DNA from: Chondrilla cf. caribensis
Taxonomy: Eukaryota; Porifera; Demospongiae; Chondrillida; Chondrillidae
Reading direction: 5' to 3'
Length of the DNA stretch: 64,000 nt
Assembly: GCA_964020155.1 (NCBI GenBank)
Contig: OZ026562.1
Coordinates: 3,277,001-3,341,000, forward strand
Every line of letters begins with the position of its first letter. Position 1 is the stretch's first letter. The position numbers were made by a program, and so were the translations under genes. Positions 11,558-41,224 of this stretch are shown in pieces. Below the pieces are notes generated by a model. The model did no database searches and was not told the DNA's origin. It was given only the letters and a program-made list of their open reading frames with translations.

Positions 11558-12328
11558 GTAAGTACAGATTGGTACATGCTGTATAAATGTATATGACTAC
11601 AATATACATACTATAGATTTCATATGGCCTTCATAATACATGTATATAGTGTATTAATGGTACCAGGTATGCGAGAGTTTATGAGGTTAACTAGGAGTGA
11701 GCTGTTGAACAAGATGTTGAAGGTGTATATACATTAGATGTATGTGGGGATGTATATTTAATTTAGCAGGTGTCCTTCATGAATAATGACATTTCCTGTC
11801 AAGTGCAATTGAGTAGTATATTGTTCAGGAATATAGCAGAGTGTACACATACATAATAATTATACTCCATATTGTGTATGTATGAATGTGCAAACAAAGA
11901 AATAGACAGATTCTCATGTAGTACAGTCATATAAACATGAAGCATATTACACTGTTGCATGGTGGTACTGCTAAGCTGCAGTCTTACACCGGTGAGACCA
12001 CATATGGTGTGGATTTAAACACAGTGATGTATTTTTAATTGTGTTAATTATCTTCATTTCTACATCTAGTCTAATCATGTACTAATATGTAGTATGTTAT
12101 ATTTAATAGCATGAATGTGAGAGGTTACAAGGATAACCAGGAGAGAAGTAGAGCTAATAAACAACACGATTGTTGTGCACATGCATATTGGTGCATGCTG
12201 TGTAATATAAAATTAATAAAGATATACCATACCTATAGGTGATAGATGGTCTCTGTATAAGATAATAGCATTGCATATGTGAGAGGTTACGAGGATAATT
12301 GGGAGTGTATATACTGCTGTCCATTTAC

Positions 12329-12394
12329 ATGTCCACTGTAGATCACTTCATGGACAGCACCATAGCAGTAGCCCAAAAACAAGCCAGTGGTGAG
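12329..12394 (+). other. exon-like motif, copy 6, most diverged
   Basis: It reads TVDHFMDSTIAVAQKQ and ends QASGE before GTAAGA. The changes from the other copies are conservative (L/F, E/D, L/I, V/A, Q/K) and length is kept, which hints at past selection on a peptide. Confidence 0.42.
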
Positions 12395-12797
12395 GTAAGA
12401 CAAATTGGTACATACATGCTGTATGTATGGATATGGTTGCAATTTGTAGGCCTTCGTTATTAATATAATGTTGCCAAGTACAATTGAACATAATATTATT
12501 GTCAAAGAAAGTAGGAGAGAATATGCATACTGTATGCATGTATATATGTATACACATACACACACACACACACTGTCAAATGTATACATTCCCTCGTAAT
12601 TTGCCATTGTAAATAATAAACCTGAAACATCAACGTTGACCTTTTATCAATGTTGATCAATATGAAATAGTTATAATATTTTATTAAAGGTTTCAATTAA
12701 TATGTTATTATTATTCAATAAAGATAAATATGTTGGTAGTACATACTACCTAGAGAAAGTGTGTATTAAGTTATTTATTTATTTCATCTGTTCGTTA

Positions 12798-13113
12798 TTA
12801 CCAAGCGTTATCGAGGTAATTGTTTCCGTTCGTTACTGGAGGCCGATCGAGGTTGCCCACGTCTTAATTGGTCGAAGGTGTCTCAATGAAATTTTTGTGA
12901 TGAATTTGGTCCCATACGTCAAATTTGTGTCGGGCGCAGCAAACGTCGCGAGGTCAGCGCGGCAATTGATGCCACGCGTCAAATAGGGGCAACAGTGAAG
13001 TATCGGACTGAGGTTATCATTCAAGTCTAGCCCACTTACTCGCTATACCATGACGGCTGAATGTTTTTCCTTCGTCGAGTGCCCCTGGATCCGGATTTCG
13101 TCTTGTGACAACT
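12798..13113. repeat. repeat matching 13317-13620
   Basis: Starts TTACCAAGCGTTATCGAGG and ends near CCGGATTTCGTC. It is about 80-90% similar by eye to the left part of the hAT-like element that follows, so it is a separate copy or a duplicated piece of that element. It is noticeably richer in CG than its surroundings. Confidence 0.65.
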
Positions 13114-13278
13114 ATTAAGGCCACTTCTACAAGGCACCCAGTGGAGGATGATAGTAATAGTGAAGTTGTAATGTCAGATACTCACAGGACTCACCTGCAG
13201 TAACTGATAAGTGGATTCATGGTGAGGGGCAGGTGCCTATAGTCTGCATGTAGCAGCTATATATACTCTACATACACC

Positions 13279-15850
13279 TAGGGATGGGCAATACTAATAA
13301 TACAATGTCATAATAATTACCGAGCGTTAGCGAGGTTAATTGTTTCCGTCGTACGGCCAGTCTCATCGAGTCGCCCACGTTCTTAATTGGTCGAAGGTGT
13401 CTCAATGAAATTTTTCGGTTCCTTTTAGGCCAATATGTCAAATTTCGATCACGCGCAGCAAACGTCTATGAGGTCACAGGGGGATTCGTGCCATACGTCG
13501 GATAGGGGCAACGGTAAGGTATCGGACTGAGGTTATCATTCAAGTCTAGCACACTTACTCGCTATCCCACGACGGCTGAAAGTTTTTCCTTCGTCGAGTG
13601 CCCCTGGATCCGGATTTCGTCTCTGGACGACATTCGTTGGCTTCACGTCACAAGAACAATGTCTTACAATTTTCCCATGGAACAGATTTTCCGATTAATA
13701 CTCTGTAAAGTCGGCGATTCGTAGTCTACGTTGGGGACATCGAAATGCACAGCCATTGTGACGTCCATGTTGGCAGACATTTAATGGCTATAATTAGTAA
13801 CATTACGCATAGGCTCTGCAATATTATACGTAACAGGTTTTGAAAGATGGTCTTTCGTCCGAAGTTCTTTGTGAACGTTTTTATTGATATCGATCCGTTC
13901 TTCTCTTCTTCCAATTGCAAGAATTGTACAAGCTCAGATGAGTCGCTTTAAATTGCTAATAACTGCTTTAGCCGTGAGATAAGCTTTATGCCAGCCTTGT
14001 TAGCTTTCAAATATTTAACTACTCAGATATAAAAATGCTTTTTGTATGATCCTGAATCAAAATCAGATGTTAACTTCCATTAACAAAACGAAGAAAACAA
14101 TATTTGAAGGACACTCGTATGTATGCTTATGTTGATCTCCCAACAGAGGTTGCAATATTTTATGTATTACTAAGTTCATCATTATAATATTATAGTGTAT
14201 TAACCAGTACTAATTAGATCATCTGTAAGTTGATTTATAGTTCGGAATATCATATGGCAGAGTCAAATTCTCATGCAGATTCTAACAAATGGAAACATGC
14301 AATCAAAACCAAACACAATGTGTTAATGCATCACAAATGCAATTAAACACAACACAAAATCAAACACTACATGTCATACAGTGCACTACTGCACAACATG
14401 AGTTGCAAACCCAACAAAACCAAGCACAAGTGCAGACACATCCACACGTTCATACACAAGATGCAAATACCAATGGGTATGGCCATGATGAAGTACGAAA
14501 CAATCACACAATGTGTAAATTCCAGCAACAGCAGTATAAAATTAATGGAAATAATCCCACTCTATCGTTTGCCATGAAATGTGGCCATCCCTTTCCAAGA
14601 ACGCTAATCCTACTTATGAATGTTTGAAATGTGTCCACGATAAAAACACTTCGAAAAGGTTCTCCTGGTCCAAGCAAATAAACATGAACCCTGGCTCAGT
14701 ACCTCAATGCTTGTAAGGTTTAACACAAAATTTAATGGTAGAAATGTGAATAGCCTGAACATCAACCATCACTTATGTCCACAAAAACACAGGTGGTCAA
14801 CGTAAGAGTTGCTCATCTGCAGATACATATCGGCCAGATTTTTTTATGCATGACCCAACAGTGTCATAATAATATAATATATGATAAATAGTACAATAAT
14901 CAAGACAAAAGCAGAATAGCCATACCATGGGATATGCATATAAATTATGACTAGTGAATAGAAATATCAGAGTTCATAACAATAATACTGTATTGAGTAA
15001 TGTACTTATAATCAGTTCGTAGATTAGTGAATCATGCCCTCGCTGATTGTGAGGTCGATGGGTTGCATGCATTGCTGCCACATGACACCACAAATTCAAA
15101 ACATCCTGTGAGAATATATACTAGACAGAATGGCATTGGTACAGATTTGAATATCAATCTCGTGTTAGTACACATGCACATGAATATGCTAAACTAAACA
15201 GTGACCCAGATATTAGTGATTTAATAAAAAAAGCATCATTGGCATGGAAAGTACAGTTATATGAACAGTGATTCAAACACTTCTACAACATTGCCGGATA
15301 GATCAAATCATAATTGAAAGTGACGCAGGGAAGCAAACTGTTATTGAATAGTGTCATTGGCTGATGACAACATTCAACAAGTGCATTCCATCAGAAAACT
15401 GGCGTATATAAACATCTGGCATGACATATACCGCCATTTTCTGTTTAGCGAGGTTCTGAACTACGTTCATACCTAGTATTATTATGATTATCGTGCAGCA
15501 AGCCGCTCGTCCGATAGGTGTGTCATTACGCGTAACCGCCACAATAAATTTATATCATATTTTATATTATTGTGCGAGAAAACATGGCCGATTTCGAAAC
15601 GAGGAGAATTAGAAATTGGGCTAGAATTCGAGCGCAACGGCTTCGACGACCGTAAAAATTTCAGCAAAGGATCTTTTAAACGTAAGAAAGACACCCAAGT
15701 AATTCGAGTGCAGGAGCAGCAGTACTGTTGCTTCACACCAACCGCGATGTATCGTCAATACGATCGTGGGCGGGAAATCACTCGCGATACGATAATCGAG
15801 CAAATCATTATCGCGATGTTATCGTATAAGCGTTATATCGCCCATCCCTA
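13279..15850. mobile_element. hAT-like DNA transposon, 2.57 kb, with 8-bp target duplication
   Basis: The left end TAGGGATGGGCAATA and right end (reverse complement TAGGGATGGGCGATA) form terminal inverted repeats. A perfect 8-bp direct repeat CATACACC flanks them at 13271-13278 and 15851-15858, the duplication length typical of hAT transposons. I see no intact transposase inside. The frame at 15570-15947 crosses the right border and is not credible as a gene. The centre carries a decayed Helitron coding fragment, so the element is non-autonomous and has itself been a target for insertion. Confidence 0.85.
14560..15270 (+). pseudogene. decayed Helitron-type Rep/helicase protein fragment
   Basis: Several adjacent plus-strand segments in shifted frames match the conserved N-terminal region of animal Helitron-associated proteins. 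Around 14611-14710 the translation gives YECLKCVHDK followed by MNPGSVPQC, the Cys pair and MxPG-VP motif of that region. Around 14770-14830 comes TYVHKNTGGQRKS. Around 15133-15270 comes WYRFEYQSRVSTHAHEYAKL followed by NSDPDISDLIKKASLAWK, resembling the Helitron-like N domain with its FEWQxRGSxHxH signature. Stops and frameshifts are frequent. The Gln/Asn-rich frame at 14289-14627 just upstream may be part of the same relic. Assignment is from remembered family motifs, not a search. Confidence 0.7.
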
Positions 15851-15858
15851 CATACACC

Positions 15859-17046
15859 TCACATACTGTCAATTGCAATGGCGGTATTATAATACTGTAG
15901 AAAATATTCACAATGCAAGTTGTGCAGAAAGTACACCTCGCATTTAATCTAACTACATATTATGTATACACTTCATGCAGTCCCTAGATCATAATACACT
16001 ATGTCAACCAGGACTGACAGTAAGCAGCTCTGATAGGGAGTATGAAATTGGTGTTTCCTCCATGCAGGGTAATTTCCAAGCATGTTGTACTGCAACAGAA
16101 CAAACCTTGGTCATGGATGCATGATGTATCTGCTATAATCTTTCTTCTGGTTACATGCTGAATCTCTCTGTTTGCTCCCTGGCCATATATATGTGTTTAT
16201 GCCGTACATAATAATCACTTCTAGCTTCTTCACCACATAGTCTAACAATTGCACAACAACCCACAACACCAATTGATAATATGAAATTAGTAACACTAAC
16301 CATCATTTACAAGCTCTACATGGAATTATGTACACAGTGAGCTCTAGCTAGGAAAATGTGGGGAGACAGTGAGCTGTAAACATACACGTTACCAGTACCC
16401 TACAGGTGTGGTATGTCTGGGATTGGTCTATACGATGCAGTTTTATAAATGGCTGTATACTGTAAATTGTTCACGTGAGTTAACGGGAATCATTTTCAAT
16501 AAAATTTGTACATACTGAAGGGATACTATGTCAATCTGTTATGTTAAAGATGTATGCCACTTACCTAGTCAAGGCAGACGTTTCTGATTATCAGCACATG
16601 TACATATTATGATGCAGACAAATATCATCGAATGACATAATATGTACACACATACGTACTTGTGATTACACTATGGATCCGTGAGTGTACCACGCAACAC
16701 GAAATGATGAAAGTATACATACATTCTATAATACTGCAGGGCAATTTTGCAGTATATAAAAATTGTAGATTAATTTGATGAAAAACCAGAAAAAGATGCA
16801 ATTCAGGTAGAATTCGAAATCATGCTCATTTTAATGACTACCAACTAATATTTATAATTTGAATATTCATTACAATCAGTGAGAAGAGTAGTACAAAAGT
16901 GTCTATTTAAAATCAAACGCATGCCCATTTTTCACTCAGTCTGTAACACAAAACAATAGACCAAGTATGATATTATTACATGCAGTATGCAAAATATTAT
17001 AGACACTGAATGTTTAACAATAGATACAATAGGATCCTTCCCAGTA
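15859..17046. other. intergenic, no gene seen
   Basis: AT-rich sequence between the hAT-like element and the 3' end of DPCD. Part of it (about 16140-16330) is another diverged copy of the local repeat family found at 2.8-3.1 kb and 5.5-5.8 kb. No supported gene. Confidence 0.6.
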
Positions 17047-20325
<3,279 letters not shown>

Positions 20326-20402
20326 TTTCTCCGTATAATGCTTATTCGTAATCTACCAGTATACTGGAATTGTAGATTTTTGTCGTAGTGTGAAAGGGCC
20401 GC
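20326..20402. promoter_or_regulatory. bidirectional DPCD/PTBP promoter region
   Basis: Only 77 bp separate the DPCD start codon (minus, 20325) from the PTBP start codon (plus, 20403). No TATA box is seen, as expected for housekeeping genes. Short GCCATTTTCT repeats (20309-20330) overlap the DPCD start. The two 5' untranslated regions must be very short or overlap. Confidence 0.7.
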
Positions 20403-36383
<15,981 letters not shown>

Positions 36384-36836
36384 GTGGTCTCAGGCCAACC
36401 AACTATAACACTACACCACACACACGCGCACTTGCATGCATGCACAGACTGTGAGTTTGTTTGAACCTTTCAATATAGATGTTGTATTAATGGAGGAGAT
36501 AACCACTTTATACACTGTCAGTTATAGGTTATGGAAAATGGTATGAAAAGCAAGGGTTAATTATACCATTAGGGATTTTCTTTCTGATTAAACCCGGTTT
36601 CAATTAATTAATCAATATACATGTATCATTTTTATCGTTATTATTATGGTACAGAAACTGACAAGATCTAGACACAAACTGTTCTGAATAAGTGAATGTG
36701 TGGCAGTAAATGATTCAAGATGTTAATGGTATGAATAGTTATGGCGTAATAATAATATCTTAGTTTGTGCAGTGAAACATTAATAATCTACCACTATTAG
36801 GACTCTCAGTTTTATGGCGGATTAGTATAAAATACA

Positions 36837-36842
36837 AATAAA
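36837..36842 (+). terminator. possible PTBP polyadenylation signal
   Basis: AATAAA about 450 bp after the PTBP stop. Other AT-rich signals nearby could serve instead. Confidence 0.35.
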
Positions 36843-37384
36843 CACTGACATTTAAAAAATGCATGACAATACTATCATAGGTCTATAATGTTTTTTTATT
36901 CAACTATATGATGGATAGTACTCTCTAAGACAGTCACAGTCAATTATCAATTTGAGGATTTGCATGAGTGGCAATATGTATACTATAATAATAGTGTGCA
37001 CAGTCACTAAAACCAATTATGCATGGATGTTTCTGGCCGCTCTTTGGTAGAAAATTGTGAATCTACGCTGTAACATAACTATATAAATGGGCACCTGGAG
37101 ACATAGCGGAATGGCGAGTGAGATAACAAGATACTCGGTGTGTTTTAAACCACTTGAACAATGTTAACAGCCATATTATTATGTATATTTTGAGAAATTA
37201 CACAATCATTATAATTGATAACTGTGAGACTGGTAGAGGTAATAATGAAAATAATTGAGGGTGTTTTTTTTTCAAATCTGAATTGCAGATGCAATTTGCA
37301 ATTGGCTAGTTCTATATGGTACATTTTATTATCAATTCCGTTACTTTTGCGCCAAGTTATGGTTTAATAACCAACATGCGAGGT

Positions 37385-37510
37385 ATTATTGTTTGAGGTG
37401 CTGCTGTTAGAAAGACGAGGGGCGATCCACAAAATGAGAGATCCACTCACATTCACTAATCACGTTGCAGGGTCCACTGGAACATTTTCTATTAGTCTTG
37501 TACAGTAACT
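37385..37510 (-). pseudogene. fragment of fucosyltransferase stem region
   Basis: Similar to 42160-42270, the part of the fucosyltransferase gene coding for the Ser/Thr-rich stem (landmarks GAAAGACGAGGGGCGATCC and GTCCACTGGAAC). Only this stem piece is present. Between the PTBP stop and here I see no gene. Confidence 0.7.
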
Positions 37511-37709
37511 ATAACATTTGTGGCAGATATATATGTGATTACAGTTTTAGTTGGGGACATCATTCACATTTCTAGCTACAGATATAGTTTTTGAAGGGAC
37601 TCCTGTAACAGTTTCTTAAGTTAGTTGGAGTTGTGATTAACTAAAAGGTCTGGAACTTTCCTGAAACATGTAGGTTCGGTAGACGGACGTCCTTCAACAT
37701 AGTGGGTCC

Positions 37710-40290
37710 GTGCCTGAGGGAGGCAGTAGTGGGCCTACTAACACCACCATCATTACTATATCCTCCGGGAACTCATACATTGTCTCCACTTCCATCAACG
37801 AATGGAGGATTGACCTATTAGTTGACACCAGATCAGTTCTCTCAATCCTAATGAGAGATGCCTGGGACAGACTCTCCCCACAAGATAAAGATCTGACCCC
37901 CAGCAGTAGAGATTGTGTTGAAGTGGACAGAAATTGCTTGAATGTTCAAAGATTATGTCAGGTCCCAATCGTTATACTTGATAAAACTTTTGCTATCAAA
38001 GTGTACCTTATTGATGACATCACAGCACAAGTCATACTAGGATTGAAGTTCCTGGAGAAGAACAACGTATGCATCGATACTGCAGCAGGCCGCCTCACCA
38101 ACCTGGGAGGGGAAGTAGACGTGGAACTTAAAATTAAAGGAGAGAGGAACCAGCCTGCCCCACGAATACCCAGCTATCCAACAGGTTGATCTGTGTGCCC
38201 AGAACACCCTGACTGTACCAAGATGGAGTGAAGTGGAGACCAAACCTCACTACTCCAGGAGCTACCCGAAGGAACCAGCTTGTTAGTGGAGAGAGAGACA
38301 AGGAGTAAACACCCACTTCTTGTAGCCCATTCACTGATCCACAGCGCTTCAGTCTGCAGCTGCCCAGTGTGTATAATGAATCTCAGCGAGGAGGATGTTG
38401 TTGTGTATTGAGGTAGCAGGGTGGCAGTAGCCTGGCCAATCGGTGAGTCTAACATCTACCCCAGGAATGAATCAAATAATTACACCATCTCTGAATCCCT
38501 GACCGAAGATGACAGGGAAGCCCTGCAGGAAGCAGTGGAACAGGCCTGAGACCTTAAAGTGACAGACTACCTTTTCAAGGTGCTTCACTTGTACTCCAAC
38601 ACCTCTGCCCAATACACAGCTGACTTTGGCTGCACCGGAAAGATCAAGCACCAGATAGACACCGGAGATTCGCCACCTATCAGTCAAGCATTCCGGAGGA
38701 CACCACCCAACAGGAGGGAAGAAGTGACCAGACTACTAGGAGAAACGTCAAACAAGTCAGTCATCCAACCATCCACGAGCCCCTGGGCATCCTCTGTTGT
38801 ACATGTAAGAAAAAAGATGGATCCCATTGCATCTGTATCCGACTACTGTAACGTCAATGCTGTCACTTGTAAGAATGCTTACACCATTCCTCAAATTGAT
38901 GACACCCTAGACACTTTGTCAGGATCGCAGTGGTTCATCATGCTTGATCTTATCAGTGGGTACTGGCAGGTAGGAACAGGAATAGCAGAAGACCTGGAGA
39001 AGACACACCCAAACTGCCTTCACTACACCCAAGGGACTATTTGAATTCAAGGTGATGCCTTTTGGTCTTTGTAATGCACCAGTAACCTTCCAACGACTGA
39101 TGAGCATGGTTTTGGGTGGACCTCAATGAACAAACTGTCTCATGTACCTAGATAACGTCATTGTCATGGGACGGACATTTGAAGAACGCCTGAACAACCT
39201 AGCTGCTGTATTTCACAGACTTCAAGGTGCCAACCTGAAACTGAAACCACAGAAGTGTACATTCACTAAGAAGCAGGTAACCTTCCTAGGTCATATCCCC
39301 CTACAGGAATAGCAGAAGACCTGGAGAAGACTGCCAAGGTAGCCAATTGGCCTGAGCCCCAGACCCCAAAGGAAGCTCAGCAGTTCTTAGGACTGGCTAG
39401 TTACTATTGACGGCTCATCAGAGATTTTGCAAGCATCGCCAAGCCCCTTCATCGCCTTAATGAGAAAAGGAGTAAAAGGAGTGGTCAATCACACCCAGTT
39501 ACCACAGGATACCAATGCAGATGGTCGCTGCTGACATCCTTGGCCCACTGCCAGAGTTGCCAAAAGGGAATACATACCTTCTGGTCGTTGCAGACCACTT
39601 CACTCGTTGGATGGAAGCATATCCAATTCTGAAGCAGGAGGCTGTCACTGTGGCCAAAATTCTGACAAATGAATACAGTGGAACCTCTCTATTAAGGACA
39701 CTTTGGGACCTTGATTTTAGTCCTTATTACAGAGGTGTCCTCAATTTGGAGGTCACTTAATACACTACAGTACTACACTGGGACACAGAATGGTGTCCTT
39801 AGTATAGAGGTTTCTGCAATTCAGAGGTTTGTAATAGAGAGGTTCCACTGTATTCTCTCCGCTTCCCCCTTCCAGAACACCTAGGTCGCCAGTTCAAGGC
39901 TGATGTTCTGGTTGAGGTCTGTAAGCTCTTCGGATTTGGAAGACAAGGACCACTGCCTACCCCACACAGAGTGATGGTCTCGTTGAGCATTTCAACAGAA
40001 CCCTCTTTAGTATGCTATCCACAATGATTGCCGAGTATCACAACCACTGGGAAGAACATGTATGTTCAGTTTGCATGGCATACAACACCAGCGTACAATT
40101 CACCACTGGTTATTCCCCATTCTACCTCATGTTTGGATGACGGGCTTGACTACCAATCAACATCCTGTATGGGGCACACATTCAAACACTGACAGACAGT
40201 CACCAGTATGTAAAGAATGTCAAGAAATCACTGCAGGAAGGCTACATCAATGTCCAGAAGAATTTCAAGCTAAAACAGTGTAGACAAAAG
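37710..40290 (+). mobile_element. broken Gypsy-type LTR retrotransposon (pol remnant)
   Basis: In order: an aspartic-protease region (37710-38189, active-site motif read as DTR instead of DTG), a reverse transcriptase region (about 38559-39330, with [32 protein letters not shown] and YLDNVIV, Asn in place of the second Asp), a connection segment (SYY, FLGLA), then an integrase core (39515 on: DILGPLPELPKG, VADHFTRWMEAYP, EHFNRTL, YNTSVQFTTGYSPFYLMFG). RNase H and the zinc-binding part of integrase are missing. Several stops and frameshifts break it, and a MITE splits the integrase at 39676-39850. No LTRs were recognised, so the borders are approximate. Confidence 0.88.
39676..39850. mobile_element. 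175-bp MITE inserted in the Gypsy integrase
   Basis: Perfect terminal inverted repeats CAGTGGAACCTCTCTATTA, flanked by TA on both sides, as for Tc1/mariner/pogo elements. The integrase frame continues on each side. The full-length palindromic ends suggest a recent insertion. Confidence 0.88.
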
Positions 40291-40299
40291 CTATTGTCC

Positions 40300-40690
40300 A
40301 GTTCAGATAGCTAAGGTTGCACTGCATTATATCCTACCTATGTACGTACGTATAGTAAGTACGTTATTCATACTCTTTATTGGTACAGTATAGATGTATA
40401 AGAGAAGGATGGTCCATATACAATATTGTGTTCGTGGAAGAAATATCAATTAATTAGGTTATAGTGAGTGGAGTTTGTTTGTCTGATTCTGACTACAGTG
40501 CACATATACATGTACAGTAGCACCTTTGCGAAAGATCCATTTCTTGTGTTTACTTCCTAGTGCAATAAATAATATATATACTGATCAGCCCTTTCTGACC
40601 TTTTGGTATAGCTAATTGTTTAATCAATTATTGCATCTGGAATCTTGGGTGATACACAAGATGTGTATGTCAGTCATGTACAATAATATG
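40300..40690 (+). pseudogene. ghost copy of PTBP exon 18 and flanks
   Basis: Resembles 35420-35620 around PTBP exon 18 (AAGGATGG, TGTGTTCGTGGAAGAA, then GTGAGTGGAGTTTGTTTG), with the splice donor still recognisable. The coding frame is lost. A third copy lies at 45120-45690. It abuts the 3' end of the Gypsy remnant. Confidence 0.7.
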
Positions 40691-40704
40691 AAAGGAGAAT
40701 TGGG

Positions 40705-40850
40705 AGGGACTGGTTGCTGTGGTGGCTCACATATCTCAGTGGCTATGGCGACTTCAGTCAGACCCCCTGGGTTTGAGTCCCTCAGCTGCCGGTTTTCTCC
40801 CTTTTCTCCTTTCTTTGTGGAGCAGGTTGAATTGCAGTAAATATTCACAA
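40705..40850 (+). repeat. possible tRNA-derived SINE
   Basis: Contains a B-box-like GGGTTTGAGTCCCTC preceded by a loose A-box-like GTGGCTCACATATCTCAGTGG-type segment, in a 70-nt tRNA-sized arrangement, then a T-rich tail. It does not fold as a proper tRNA by eye. Confidence 0.4.
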
Positions 40851-41087
40851 CTACCACATGCCTGCTAAATTATCTAGTCAAGAATTGAACATTGAAATTT
40901 TGTATTGTGATCAGATTGATTGGTTTAGATGTACAGAATCAAAAATAATTAAATTAAATTTGTAAATAATTGTCATGTTCATGAAAACAATCATGTAACA
41001 CAAAACCTATAAATAACCAGACTAGTTAAACATAGTACACGGTTTGTGCACTTAGTACATGTTATTATAGATGCAACTGCCTGCTTG

Positions 41088-41091
<4 letters not shown>

Positions 41092-41185
<94 letters not shown>
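41092..41185. repeat. (TG)n microsatellite
   Basis: Pure TG repeat just beyond the 3' end of the fucosyltransferase frame. Confidence 0.95.
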
Positions 41186-41224
41186 ATTTGTGCATGTACA
41201 CTGGTGGTTTGTGATATTCATAAG

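Larger units (their letters stand above)
10300..12640. repeat. tandem non-coding units of the local repeat family
   Basis: Landmarks recur about 0.9 kb apart: the GAGGATAACTAGGAGTGAG segment near 10525, 11370 and 12290, and the TAGATTTCATAT segment near 10684 and 11625. The same family makes up 1816-5870. The units carry the exon-like motif copies listed here. A short ATGGAT hexamer run lies at about 10706-10730. No conventional gene is visible. Confidence 0.7.

Noticed and set aside
14289..14627. 112-aa Gln/Asn/His-rich frame as a separate gene
   Set aside because: It runs into the Helitron relic and lies inside a transposon; more likely part of that relic than a gene.
15570..15947. 125-aa frame
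   Set aside because: It crosses the right border and target duplication of the hAT-like element, so it cannot be an old functional gene of that element or of the host.
40705..40850. Functional tRNA gene
   Set aside because: Only a B-box-like word is good; the arms do not pair into a cloverleaf, so it was kept only as a possible SINE.
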